Origin: Parvibaculaceae bacterium PLY_AMNH_Bact1
GTDB lineage: Bacteria > Pseudomonadota > Alphaproteobacteria > Parvibaculales > Parvibaculaceae
Length of the DNA: 64,000 nucleotides
Assembly (NCBI GenBank): GCA_032881465.1
Contig: CP126168.1
Coordinates: forward strand, 2,170,001 to 2,234,000
Direction: 5' to 3'
The notes under the pieces are model-generated. The model searched no databases, had not been told where the DNA came from, and saw only the letters and a program-made list of their open reading frames with translations. A program made the position numbers and the translations under genes. Below, one piece after another: positions 55,052-62,886 of the stretch (position 1 is its first letter; the number at the start of each line of letters is the position of its first letter).

Positions 55052-55066
55052 GGAACAAAATAAGAA
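55052..55066 (-). promoter_or_regulatory. LexA (SOS) box upstream of imuB
   Basis: On the minus strand GTTC-N7-GTTC (GTTCTTATTTTGTTC), 47-61 bp upstream of the imuB ATG. It sits in the 142-bp divergent gap with a small lipoprotein gene (ATG 55148), so it could repress both directions. Confidence 0.82.
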
Positions 55067-55147
55067 CATTGAAGTGTGCCGGAAACTGTGACTGAAGGCG
55101 AGTCAGTTTTCGCGTATGCTTAATGGGTGTTTTGTTTGGAGGCCCGT

Positions 55148-55405
55148 ATGACCTGTTTGAAATCCGTTCTCGCTCTCAGCATCACTGCTTTATTGCTCGC
55201 CGCCTGCTCCACCGCTGAGGATCACGCCCGAGAACAAGCACGGCTTGATCGCATAGATGATCAACACTGCCGAGAGCTGGGCTTTGAACCAGAAACCGAG
55301 CCTTATGGAAACTGCCGATTGAAACTGAAGGAAGTTCGAGCCTCACAAAAAGCCCCGAACCATCCAAACTTCGGTGTGGGGGTTGGCATAGGGATTGGAT
55401 TGTGA
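55148..55405 (+). CDS. Small putative lipoprotein (1 of 2)
   Basis: An 85-residue protein from ATG 55148. The signal peptide ends in the lipobox LLAAC (lipid-attached Cys about residue 20). The mature part has CRELGFEPETEPYGNCRLKL followed by KEVRASQK, and a short Gly/Val tail. It shares C-x2-LGF-x-(5-8)-G/A-x-C-x-L-x-L-(R/K)E-(I/V)R with the next gene, so the pair are paralogues. Function not recognised. It is divergent from imuB across the SOS box. Confidence 0.7.
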   Translation: MTCLKSVLALSITALLLAACSTAEDHAREQARLDRIDDQHCRELGFEPETEPYGNCRLKLKEVRASQKAPNHPNFGVGVGIGIGL

Positions 55406-55408
55406 ACC

Positions 55409-55696
55409 ATGCGAGCCCTTGCCATAGCCTTATGCATTACCGGTAGCCTTGCCCTAAGTGCCTGCACAACACCTGAACAGCGTGCGTCAGCGGCTGCCGC
55501 CCAACGCAATGCAGACGAAGCAGAATGCACGTCCCTTGGCTTTCAGTCTCAAACAGAAGGTTTTGCGGACTGCCTCTTACGCCTGCGGGAGATCCGAAGC
55601 GAAAATGCAAAAACGCGCGCGCTGAACAATGCCCGCCGCGACCCGTTCTGGCCCTGGTATCGATCGCGTTACAGATATCCTTATCGCTATTGGTAA
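55409..55696 (+). CDS. Small putative lipoprotein (2 of 2), paralogue of the preceding gene
   Basis: A 95-residue protein with the lipobox LALSAC (Cys about residue 19). Its core ECTSLGFQSQTEGFADCLLR then LREIRSENAK aligns with the previous gene. The tail is rich in Arg, Tyr and Trp (RDPFWPWYRSRYRYPYRYW). The gap to gene 1 is 4 bp, so they are co-transcribed. The pair lies between imuB and imuA, opposite to both. Function not recognised. Confidence 0.7.
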   Translation: MRALAIALCITGSLALSACTTPEQRASAAAAQRNADEAECTSLGFQSQTEGFADCLLRLREIRSENAKTRALNNARRDPFWPWYRSRYRYPYRYW

Positions 55697-55770
55697 TAAG
55701 CGCTTCCAGGTGAAGTGGCCCCGGTTCACCGCCAAAAGATATGGGCGGAAGCGCGACCAACATTACAAAG

Positions 55771-56601
55771 TTACGTTCCGTATACGGAGACCTTTTCTGA
55801 CACGGGAAGTGACGCGGGGACAGAAGGCTGATCATCTCCTCCCCGATCTTGGTCAGACACGCTGGAAACAAAACTCCCCACACACGCATCCCAGGCAAGG
55901 TCTGACAGGAAGGGCCGTCCGCCTTTGCACTTCTCTAAGTCTACCTGCCAGCTGGGCCGGTCAATGGCGCGCAGACTACCCTCTTCCACTGTTGATGCTG
56001 CCGACACACACCAGCGTGTGAGCGCGGCACTGGGGCTTGCAAGCTCCCCAAACCCGCGCATCAGAATAAGGGGGGTGCTTGCATCTTCTGCTGCCAGGTG
56101 AAGTCGCCTGCTGGCGCGCAAATTAAAATGCCGGGACGTCGCCGGCACTTCACCAATAACTGCGGCAAACACACCAGCCCGAACACATTCCTCCAAAGCC
56201 CATAACATGTCCGGCTCCCGGGCCGGGTTCACCAGCAGAAGACGGCTTGGGTCAATGCCAAACCCTGCGAGACCCGGTCCATAGAGTGCCCCCATGTCAT
56301 AGGCGCCCCAGCTTTGCTGACACCAGGCGATCAGCCCCTTCCCGCTTGGCGCACCAGTCGCAAAGGTCGCACGCGTCGCTAAAGCCGCCGCAAACCCGAT
56401 GGCCGCTCCCATATCCCCGTAAGACGCAGCCCGCACCTCATGCACACCTCGACGCGCGAGACCACCGCCCGGCAGCTGCCTGTCCATAACATCCAGACCG
56501 AGCTGAAATCGCCCCTCCTCCTCTTGAAAAGGTGGGGTTTCCAGCGCCGCAATCTGCGCCCGCAGACCGGCCATCAGCTCTGTTTTCTTTAGGGACTGCA
56601 T
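55771..56601 (-). CDS. imuA: SOS mutagenesis protein ImuA
   Basis: A 276-residue RecA/SulA-like protein, the partner of ImuB. ATG 56601 (MQSLKKTELMAGLRAQIAAL) is chosen over a TTG at 56613. Typical ImuA features are LGLDVMDRQLPGGGLARRGV, HEVRAASYGDMGAAIGFAAA and LLLVNPAREPDMLWALEECV. It is 15 bp downstream of its own SOS box. It is separated from imuB by two opposite-strand lipoprotein genes, whereas imuA and imuB are usually adjacent. Confidence 0.9.
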   Translation of the reverse strand: MQSLKKTELMAGLRAQIAALETPPFQEEEGRFQLGLDVMDRQLPGGGLARRGVHEVRAASYGDMGAAIGFAAALATRATFATGAPSGKGLIAWCQQSWGAYDMGALYGPGLAGFGIDPSRLLLVNPAREPDMLWALEECVRAGVFAAVIGEVPATSRHFNLRASRRLHLAAEDASTPLILMRGFGELASPSAALTRWCVSAASTVEEGSLRAIDRPSWQVDLEKCKGGRPFLSDLAWDACVGSFVSSVSDQDRGGDDQPSVPASLPVSEKVSVYGT

Positions 56602-56615
56602 ACCACTAGCCAAAT

Positions 56616-56630
56616 GTTCTCTTTATGTTC
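56616..56630. promoter_or_regulatory. LexA (SOS) box upstream of imuA
   Basis: GTTC-N7-GTTC (GTTCTCTTTATGTTC) in the short gap between the methyltransferase stop and imuA, 15-29 bp from the imuA ATG. The half-sites read GTTC on the plus strand, opposite to the box at 55052. The pattern works in either orientation because LexA binds as a dimer. Confidence 0.75.
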
Positions 56631-56659
56631 TCATTTGGCTATATGAGAGTCAAGACAGA

Positions 56660-57397
56660 CTAGCGAGCCGCCTTACGTGCCAGCATCCTCACCTGTCCCT
56701 GCTCGACCGATGAATGCACGATCTCAAAACCGGCTGCTTTCAGCCGCCTTCGAACATCTGGTTCTCCAAGTCGCAACTTGGGATAGGAGCTCTTGTAGAG
56801 CACCCACCCCTCCTCTTCCCGGCGGTGAATAAGGTCATGGACCTCAACCCTATCCCCCCTATCTTCCAGAAAGCAGGTCATGATGCGATCTTCTGTCTGC
56901 GCAACAGGAATAAACCGGTCTACTCCCTCGAGCATATGGGTTAGATCCCGAAACCCCAACAGGAACTGACCACGCGACGCGAGGATGCTGTGCACCTCTC
57001 CAAAAAAGCGGTCGACTTCCTCAAAGGACAGGAGATGAGGCAGTGTGTCTCCAAGGCAGACCGCAAGCTCAAAACCCGGCAGCACGGTGCCCTGCAGCTT
57101 GGTCATATCTCCCTGCACAACATAAACGGCAGACCCATCGGTCCGCCGCTTCAGCTCCTCCAGTAGCTCTTCAGACTGGTCGACTGCCGTAACCTGATAG
57201 CCAATCTTTGTCAGCGCTACGCTGTGCATGCCTGGGCCGCATCCTAAGTCCAATGCTCTCGCACGCCCCGTCTCACACTCAAGATCAAGCCCACAAAAGA
57301 GGCCCTTATCCGCCCGCACGCGAGCATCAAAGTCCCCCACCATCGTCAGATAATCGGCCGCAAGAAGATCGCGGTAATGGTTCGCAACGTCGCCCAT
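56660..57397 (-). CDS. Class I SAM-dependent methyltransferase
   Basis: A 245-residue methyltransferase from ATG 57397 (MGDVANHYRDLLAADYLTMV). A longer frame to 57523 runs through AT-rich sequence and is unlikely. It has SAM motif I ALDLGCGPGMHSVALTKIG, motif II VTAVDQSEELLEEL, and a post-motif YVVQGDMTKL. The substrate is unknown. It is upstream of imuA in the same direction but separated by the SOS box. Confidence 0.83.
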   Translation of the reverse strand: MGDVANHYRDLLAADYLTMVGDFDARVRADKGLFCGLDLECETGRARALDLGCGPGMHSVALTKIGYQVTAVDQSEELLEELKRRTDGSAVYVVQGDMTKLQGTVLPGFELAVCLGDTLPHLLSFEEVDRFFGEVHSILASRGQFLLGFRDLTHMLEGVDRFIPVAQTEDRIMTCFLEDRGDRVEVHDLIHRREEEGWVLYKSSYPKLRLGEPDVRRRLKAAGFEIVHSSVEQGQVRMLARKAAR

Positions 57398-57539
57398 TAA
57401 AAATCCATATAAAGACTTGTATATATCTTTATGTATCTTCCACAAGATGGAGATATCAACATCTAAATTACAAATACAAATTTTATTTTTTACACCCTTC
57501 TGCATAACCAGACCCAACTTCACAAGGGAGTCGGCCGCA

Positions 57540-57737
57540 ATGAACGCCCACCCTGAACTGCTGGCTGCTGAGGCCGCACATCAGCATAGGATTGCGCAGC
57601 GCATTGCCAGGCTTCTTGGCGAAATGTTCCCGGATACAGATGGTGACACGCTCAATCAGTTCGCCAAACAAAAGCGACAACTAAACCTAAGACGTAGAAA
57701 CCCAGATTGGGTCAGCACTAAAGGTCCGAAACCTTAG
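57540..57737 (+). CDS. Small hypothetical protein
   Basis: A 65-residue basic protein from ATG 57540, preceded by AAGGGAG. It starts MNAHPELLAAEAAHQHRIAQ and ends with the charged KRQLNLRRRNPDWVSTKGPK. It is probably helical; no domain is recognised. It lies in an AT-rich stretch between a divergent methyltransferase and a chemoreceptor gene. The ribosome-binding site supports it, but homology is not visible by eye. Confidence 0.45.
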   Translation: MNAHPELLAAEAAHQHRIAQRIARLLGEMFPDTDGDTLNQFAKQKRQLNLRRRNPDWVSTKGPKP

Positions 57738-57816
57738 CCTATGGTAAAATCGAGTTTTATAAAAAAATAATAATTAGGTTTTAGGGTGGCCCCCGGGATA
57801 AAAAAAGGGCGGTCAC

Positions 57817-60225
57817 ATGAACAATCTATCACTTTCAAAAAAGCTCCCTCTTATCATGGGAACTTTGGCAACGCTTGCTGCTATTTCAGCGGGATTTGTC
57901 GGATTTATTCAGGCGCAAAGCGCGCTTCATCATGCGGAAGAAGAGAAGCTTCTGGCAATTTTGCATGACAGGGCTTCCTCTCTGAAAGACTGGTACAGCA
58001 CGATAGACGGAGACCTGTCAGTGGAGGCAGAAAATCCGATGGTCAATGAAGCTCTCTATGCGTTTGAAGATGGATGGGCGGAATTGGGTAGCGGTCAGCG
58101 TCAACGCCTACAACGACTCTATATTGATGAAAACCCCCATCCGCTAGGAAGCAAGGATGAGCTGGATGTTGCAAACGATGGATCCAGCTATGCACTCGCG
58201 CATAAATCCTATCACCCCTACTTCCGCCACCTGCAAAGAGAACGTGGCTATGACGACGTCTTACTTTTGGATCCAGATGGCAATGTCGTTTATTCGGTGT
58301 TCAAAGAAGTCGATTATGCAACCAATGTGACCACCGGAGAATGGAAAGACACTAACCTTGGAAGTGCATTCCGCGCAGCCCGAGACGCCGGAACAAGTCG
58401 AGAGAGAACGTTCTTCGACTTCAAGCATTATGCACCAAGTCAGGGGGCACCAGCCGCTTTCATGTCGGCACCCATAATCGGTCCAGGCAATCGGTTGGCA
58501 GGCGTGATCATATTTCAGATGCCAGTTGATACACTGAACCACGTGATGAACCGCACAGCAGGGCTAGGAGAGACCGGCGAAACATTCGTTGTCGGCCCAG
58601 ACCATCTGATGCGGAGCAATTCACGCTTCTCAGAAGAGTCAACAATTCTCGAGCGCAGGGTCGACACTGAGCCGGTTGATCTCGCCCTAGCAGGTGAGAC
58701 AGGGATCATGGAGACATTGGACTATCGCGACCACGAAGTCTTCAGCGCCTACACACCCGTTGAAATGGGAAACACCACTTGGGCCATCCTCGTTGACCAA
58801 GACTCCCATGAAGCCATGGAGGCAATCGACGGTCTGCTATTGGTTCTACTCGAAGTGATTGGGATTACGACACTGGTCCTTGCCGGAGTTGGCATATGGG
58901 TCGGACGCATGATCACGAAACCGATCCTTGCAATGGCTGATACAATGGAAGACATCGCTGGCGGAGACACAGGAACTCAGGTTCCAGGCACTGACCGCAC
59001 TGATGAGCTCGGACAAATGGCATCGGCAGTCGAGGTTTTCCGTCGAGGATTAATCGAGAGAGCTGAAATGCGTGTCGAGCAGGAAAATGAACGGACAGCA
59101 ACCCGCAAAGCGATCAAACAAGCAGTGAACGACATTGCGGTGCAAGTGGAGGCCAGCACGAGCTCCCTCATTGAGGATGTCTCTAGTGCGATAGACAGCG
59201 CTACAAAGGTCTCACGAGAAATTAAGGATGCGGCCAAACGCGTGGAGGAAGATACCCATACAGTTGCAGCTGCAACAGAAGAATCTCAGGCCAGCCTGAA
59301 TACCATGTCCTCATCCACCGAAGGAATGGCGAACTCCATCCGTGATATCAGCCGAGAAATGGAGACGTCTCTGGGGGCGACCAACCAAGCAGTATCTGCA
59401 GGCGACGATGCCAAACTGAAAATTGGATCGCTATCAGACTCTGTCGAGAAGGTAAGTGAGGTCGTCGCGGTTATCACAGGAATCGCGGAGCAAACCAACC
59501 TTCTGGCACTTAATGCGACTATCGAAGCTGCCCGAGCCGGTGAAGCTGGCAAAGGGTTTGCTGTAGTTGCCTCAGAAGTCAAAGACCTTGCCAACCAGAC
59601 AGCACGGTCAACAGACGAAATCGTCGCACAAATCTCCGACATTCAGCAATCAACTGAGGCGGCAGTCCAATCCTTTGACAACATCTCAACGGCTCTGGAT
59701 CGCGTCCAAGCAGTTGCCCAAACAATTGCAGGCGCCGTTGAAAAGCAAAACACCGCAACCGAAGAGATTGCCTCAACAGCTGATGAGACAAGACAGGCGT
59801 CTGAGGAGATTGCGCAGAGCGTTGCTTCAGTCTCAACTGAGGCCAGAAAAACAAGCGAGCAAACTGTGGATCTCAACCGGGCCATAGACAGTGTCACCGA
59901 AATGGTGCGCGACCTTGGAGCCGACCTGAACAAAGTCGTCAGAGCTTCAACTGACGAAGCGGACCGTCGCCTTTCTGAAAGGATCGAAGATGACTCCGCT
60001 TGCGAACTTGTGGTCAACGATAAGACCTATCAAACCACCCTTTCGGATCTTTCCGCGACTGCAGTTCGTGTTGCGCGCCCCGAAACGCTTGCAGATGTCC
60101 GTGGACGGATCGAGTTTTACTCCAAAACGCACGATATCAGGTGTGAGGCTGACGTGATCGAATGTAGCGGGACATTCATCCGCCTCGAATTTGTAGAAAA
60201 ACAAAGCATCAATATCGCTGCCTAA
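57817..60225 (+). CDS. Methyl-accepting chemotaxis protein with dCache sensor and PilZ-like C-terminal extension
   Basis: An 802-residue chemoreceptor. TM1 is about residues 10-32 and the periplasmic dCache-type sensor about 33-335 ([40 protein letters not shown]). TM2 is about 342-366, with a HAMP after it. The MA domain is about 450-725 with the hairpin tip [20 protein letters not shown]. Past the usual end, about residues 735-802 read [20 protein letters not shown] then [12 protein letters not shown]. This has the RxxxR and D-x-S-x-x-A pattern of a degenerate PilZ domain. The ligand is unknown. Confidence 0.88.
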   Translation: MNNLSLSKKLPLIMGTLATLAAISAGFVGFIQAQSALHHAEEEKLLAILHDRASSLKDWYSTIDGDLSVEAENPMVNEALYAFEDGWAELGSGQRQRLQRLYIDENPHPLGSKDELDVANDGSSYALAHKSYHPYFRHLQRERGYDDVLLLDPDGNVVYSVFKEVDYATNVTTGEWKDTNLGSAFRAARDAGTSRERTFFDFKHYAPSQGAPAAFMSAPIIGPGNRLAGVIIFQMPVDTLNHVMNRTAGLGETGETFVVGPDHLMRSNSRFSEESTILERRVDTEPVDLALAGETGIMETLDYRDHEVFSAYTPVEMGNTTWAILVDQDSHEAMEAIDGLLLVLLEVIGITTLVLAGVGIWVGRMITKPILAMADTMEDIAGGDTGTQVPGTDRTDELGQMASAVEVFRRGLIERAEMRVEQENERTATRKAIKQAVNDIAVQVEASTSSLIEDVSSAIDSATKVSREIKDAAKRVEEDTHTVAAATEESQASLNTMSSSTEGMANSIRDISREMETSLGATNQAVSAGDDAKLKIGSLSDSVEKVSEVVAVITGIAEQTNLLALNATIEAARAGEAGKGFAVVASEVKDLANQTARSTDEIVAQISDIQQSTEAAVQSFDNISTALDRVQAVAQTIAGAVEKQNTATEEIASTADETRQASEEIAQSVASVSTEARKTSEQTVDLNRAIDSVTEMVRDLGADLNKVVRASTDEADRRLSERIEDDSACELVVNDKTYQTTLSDLSATAVRVARPETLADVRGRIEFYSKTHDIRCEADVIECSGTFIRLEFVEKQSINIAA

Positions 60226-60229
60226 AGAA

Positions 60230-60258
60230 GTTTGTTGAGGGCTTAGCCCTCAACAAAC
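60230..60258. terminator. Perfect 13-bp hairpin spanning the OYE stop codon
   Basis: GTTTGTTGAGGGC and its exact complement GCCCTCAACAAAC enclose TTA, which on the minus strand is the TAA stop of the oxidoreductase. It ends the convergent chemoreceptor (stop 60225) and oxidoreductase genes. No strong T tract follows, so it may stop transcription by structure or protect mRNA ends. Confidence 0.6.
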
Positions 60259-61319
60259 CCCGGCCATTGGCCCATATAGTCAACAAACTTACCACTCAGC
60301 CCCTGCTCATTCAGATACGCAGCGGTTACCGGAATAGTCACCGGCTCAAACGATGCATCGGCCGCCAGCTTATTCGGAAAATCATGGGTCAGGATGGCAG
60401 CTCGACCGAGCAGAACGAAATCACACCCTTGATCCAGACAGGCTTGCGCATCTTCAGGGCGTGCGATTTTTCCTGCAACACCAAGTCGCACATTACCCCG
60501 GTCCAATTCCGTGAAATAGTCCATGAGCTTTTTGCCCTTGAACTCGTCATCGGTCGGTTCCTTGAAGACATTCCAAAGCGACATATCCAGATAGTCGATC
60601 TTACCTTCGTCCATCAGACGCTGCGCCACGTCCACAATCTCGTTCAATTTCAGATCAAACCGTTCAGGCGACAGCCGGACACCAAGGTGAAAATCCACAC
60701 CGCACCGCGCGCGAATGCCATCAATGATATCAAACAGAGGCCGCGACCGGTTTTCAAGCGACCCACCATACTTATCGTCACGTTGGTTCACACCAGGACT
60801 GAGGAACTGGCACAGGATATATCCATGGGCCCCATGAAGTTCGACGCCATCAAAGCCCGCTTTCTCAGCGCGCTCTGCCGCAGCAATAAAATCTTCGATC
60901 AACCGGTCGACCTCTGCGGTCGACAAGGCGCGGGCGCCAAACTCTTCATTGTCAGATGGGCAATGAGGTTTTTCGCCGATAAGCTCCTGCGGTGAACGCA
61001 TACCCGCATGATGCAACTGCACTACAGCAACGCTGTCTTGTGATTTGATCGCTGAGGCCAGGCGCGTCAAGCCTTCAAGGTGATCGTCAGAGAAAATGCC
61101 CAGTTGCCCGGGAAAGCCCTGTCCCACAGCCTGCACATGCGCCGCGCAGGTCATGGTCAATCCAAAACCACCTTCCGCCCGCATGGTAAGCCAGCGAAAC
61201 TCCTCGTCCGACAGGCGTCCATCATCATGGCTCTGAGTGTTTGTGAGCGGTGCCAGCATGAAACGGTTCTTCATATCCGGTCCCCGCGTGAATGATAGCG
61301 GTTCAAACAGATCAGTCAT
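60243..61319 (-). CDS. NADH:flavin oxidoreductase, old yellow enzyme family
   Basis: A 358-residue FMN TIM-barrel. It starts DLFEPLSFTRGPDMKNRFML and has the core motif FDGVELHGAHGYILCQFLSP, then NQRDDKYGGSLENR. Near the end is LGVAGKIARPEDAQACLDQG, followed by FVLLGRAAILTHDFPNKLA, forming the FMN phosphate site. It reduces activated alkenes or related substrates using NAD(P)H; the physiological substrate is unknown. It is convergent with the chemoreceptor and 35 bp downstream of the methyltransferase. Confidence 0.9.
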   Translation of the reverse strand: MTDLFEPLSFTRGPDMKNRFMLAPLTNTQSHDDGRLSDEEFRWLTMRAEGGFGLTMTCAAHVQAVGQGFPGQLGIFSDDHLEGLTRLASAIKSQDSVAVVQLHHAGMRSPQELIGEKPHCPSDNEEFGARALSTAEVDRLIEDFIAAAERAEKAGFDGVELHGAHGYILCQFLSPGVNQRDDKYGGSLENRSRPLFDIIDGIRARCGVDFHLGVRLSPERFDLKLNEIVDVAQRLMDEGKIDYLDMSLWNVFKEPTDDEFKGKKLMDYFTELDRGNVRLGVAGKIARPEDAQACLDQGCDFVLLGRAAILTHDFPNKLAADASFEPVTIPVTAAYLNEQGLSGKFVDYMGQWPGFVEG

Positions 61320-61354
61320 TATTCTTCCCGAATGTCAGTGAAAACTTGGTTGAG

Positions 61355-61981
61355 TCAGGATTCCTGAGCCGTACCCCAATAATTGAAACCCGCAAATTGC
61401 GGCGTATCAGGCAGGTACATGGTCTCAAGATCCTTGACCTTGAAGCCCCCCTCTTCCAGCAATGTCGGGATCTTGCGGTTCACATGACAGCCACCAGCGA
61501 TCCGCTTCCAGAGCGGGTTAATCCGATTCTGCCATTTTTGAACATCAGGGTCAGGTGCAAATCCATGTTCCAGGAAAATCAAATTTCCACCAGGACGCAA
61601 AACACGGCGCATGCCTTCCAACGCTGTACGAGTGTCAGGAATTGTACAAAGCGCGTAGGTCACGAGGACAGTGTCCACCGAATTCGCCTCCAGAGGAATT
61701 TCCTCTCCCGGCAGACCGATAAACTCAACGTCAAACCCCAGACCTTCAGCGCGCGCGCCTGCAATCTTCCAACTCTCTTCGGAAGGGTCCAGACCAATCA
61801 CCCGCTCAACGCGAGAAGGATCATAATGCTCAAGATTAAGCCCAGTCCCGATACCGATTTCCAGAACCCGGCCTTCTGCCATCGGAACCACCTTTTTCCG
61901 CTGGTAGGCAATTGGCTTAGCGCCGCAAGCAAACTTACTGTTGATGATCCGAGGGACAATATGTTTTTCGTAAAAGCCCAT
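61355..61981 (-). CDS. Class I SAM-dependent methyltransferase (UbiE/phospholipid-type)
   Basis: A 208-residue methyltransferase from ATG 61981 (MGFYEKHIVPRIINSKFACG). An upstream extension to 62188 overlaps the next gene and is unlikely. Motif I is VLEIGIGTGLNLEHYDPS, motif II VERVIGLDPSEES, and motif IV VDTVLVTYALCTIPDTRTAL, with LRPGGNLIFLEHGFAPDPDV. The end (NPLWKRIAGGCHVNRKI) resembles PmtA/UbiE-like enzymes. The substrate is unproven. Confidence 0.85.
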   Translation of the reverse strand: MGFYEKHIVPRIINSKFACGAKPIAYQRKKVVPMAEGRVLEIGIGTGLNLEHYDPSRVERVIGLDPSEESWKIAGARAEGLGFDVEFIGLPGEEIPLEANSVDTVLVTYALCTIPDTRTALEGMRRVLRPGGNLIFLEHGFAPDPDVQKWQNRINPLWKRIAGGCHVNRKIPTLLEEGGFKVKDLETMYLPDTPQFAGFNYWGTAQES

Positions 61982-62031
61982 TCGCTCTCTCCCAATGTTG
62001 ATAGTTAAGAGTATAAGCGCAAAAAGGGGTC

Positions 62032-62847
62032 TTAGCGCCAGTCCGACACACCAAAGCGGAGCAAGCGATCCTGGGCGATCTGCCCGACGCAACGTCCACG
62101 CCCGCGTAAGGCCAAAACACCTGTGCGCACCAAATTGGCCTGCCTCAGAGGCGAAAGCACCCGAACCCCTTTGGAGAGAGCGTCCCAAATGTCTTCAGTA
62201 GCAGGAATCGCCTGGTTTTTGGCCCGATCTGAAAGGCCTGCAGAGTCAGCAACCAGAATGGCGCTGAGGGCAGCCTCCGCGCCAGAACGGGCGTAAACCG
62301 CAACAATGTCAGCATCCCCATCCGCGCTGTTGGGCACTCTACGACCAGCGACAGCGATCCCCCCTTTAACGACACCGGGGCGTAAACCGCGGATCATTTC
62401 AAGCCATAGAGCCCCGCGCAGGTCAGACGGCACATCCAGAACCGCATCAAAGTCGATGGAAAAAGTGCCACATTCACCACTTACGACATAAACTGAGGTC
62501 ACATGCGCAGCCTCGCGCATGTGCTGCACAACTTGGTCCGCCAGCGCGCCGACAACGGCATATTTCGCTGCCGCAATTGAATGATCAGGGTGCCCTGCAT
62601 GAACCGCAGTCCGTGCGGCTTCCAACGCTGTCCGTGCGGCTTCCAACGCTGTCCGCGCGGCTTCACTGCGCGGCAACACGTCAAGATGCCCTTGGGAAAC
62701 CAAACCCATATCGTCGTGAGCTTCGCGAACGGCTTGCTTGAGAAAGGCAACACCTGCTGCAACAGCGCTGTCAGACACAGACGCGTCTTCTGCGCTGGCA
62801 CCCAGATGATAGGTCGCACCCTGAATTTCGACTGACGTCGTACTCAC
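62032..62847 (-). CDS. Unrecognised 271-residue protein with 7-residue internal tandem repeats
   Basis: A 271-residue soluble protein with no family I recognise. The first half is helix-prone. An internal ARTALEA repeat (residues ~62-79) comes from a 21-bp DNA tandem repeat at 62609-62664. The second half (YVVSGECGTFSIDFDAVLDV, RVPNSADGDADIVAVYARSG) looks like a mixed alpha/beta fold. It lies 50 bp upstream of the methyltransferase in the same direction. No signal peptide. Confidence 0.65.
   Translation of the reverse strand: MSTTSVEIQGATYHLGASAEDASVSDSAVAAGVAFLKQAVREAHDDMGLVSQGHLDVLPRSEAARTALEAARTALEAARTAVHAGHPDHSIAAAKYAVVGALADQVVQHMREAAHVTSVYVVSGECGTFSIDFDAVLDVPSDLRGALWLEMIRGLRPGVVKGGIAVAGRRVPNSADGDADIVAVYARSGAEAALSAILVADSAGLSDRAKNQAIPATEDIWDALSKGVRVLSPLRQANLVRTGVLALRGRGRCVGQIAQDRLLRFGVSDWR
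62609..62664. repeat. 21-bp tandem repeat, about 2.7 copies, in-frame
   Basis: The unit GTCCGTGCGGCTTCCAACGC(T) occurs exactly twice (62609-62629, 62630-62650), followed by a partial third with one change (62651-62664). Being 21 bp, copy-number change keeps the frame and would add or remove seven residues. Confidence 0.9.
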
Positions 62848-62886
62848 ATTTCACCTACCAGTCAGCTCAATTGTGACAACCCTGCT

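Noticed and set aside
57398-57539. AT-rich gap before the 65-residue ORF considered as an attachment site or island edge
   Set aside because: No tRNA, integrase or direct repeat is seen; it is more simply a divergent promoter.
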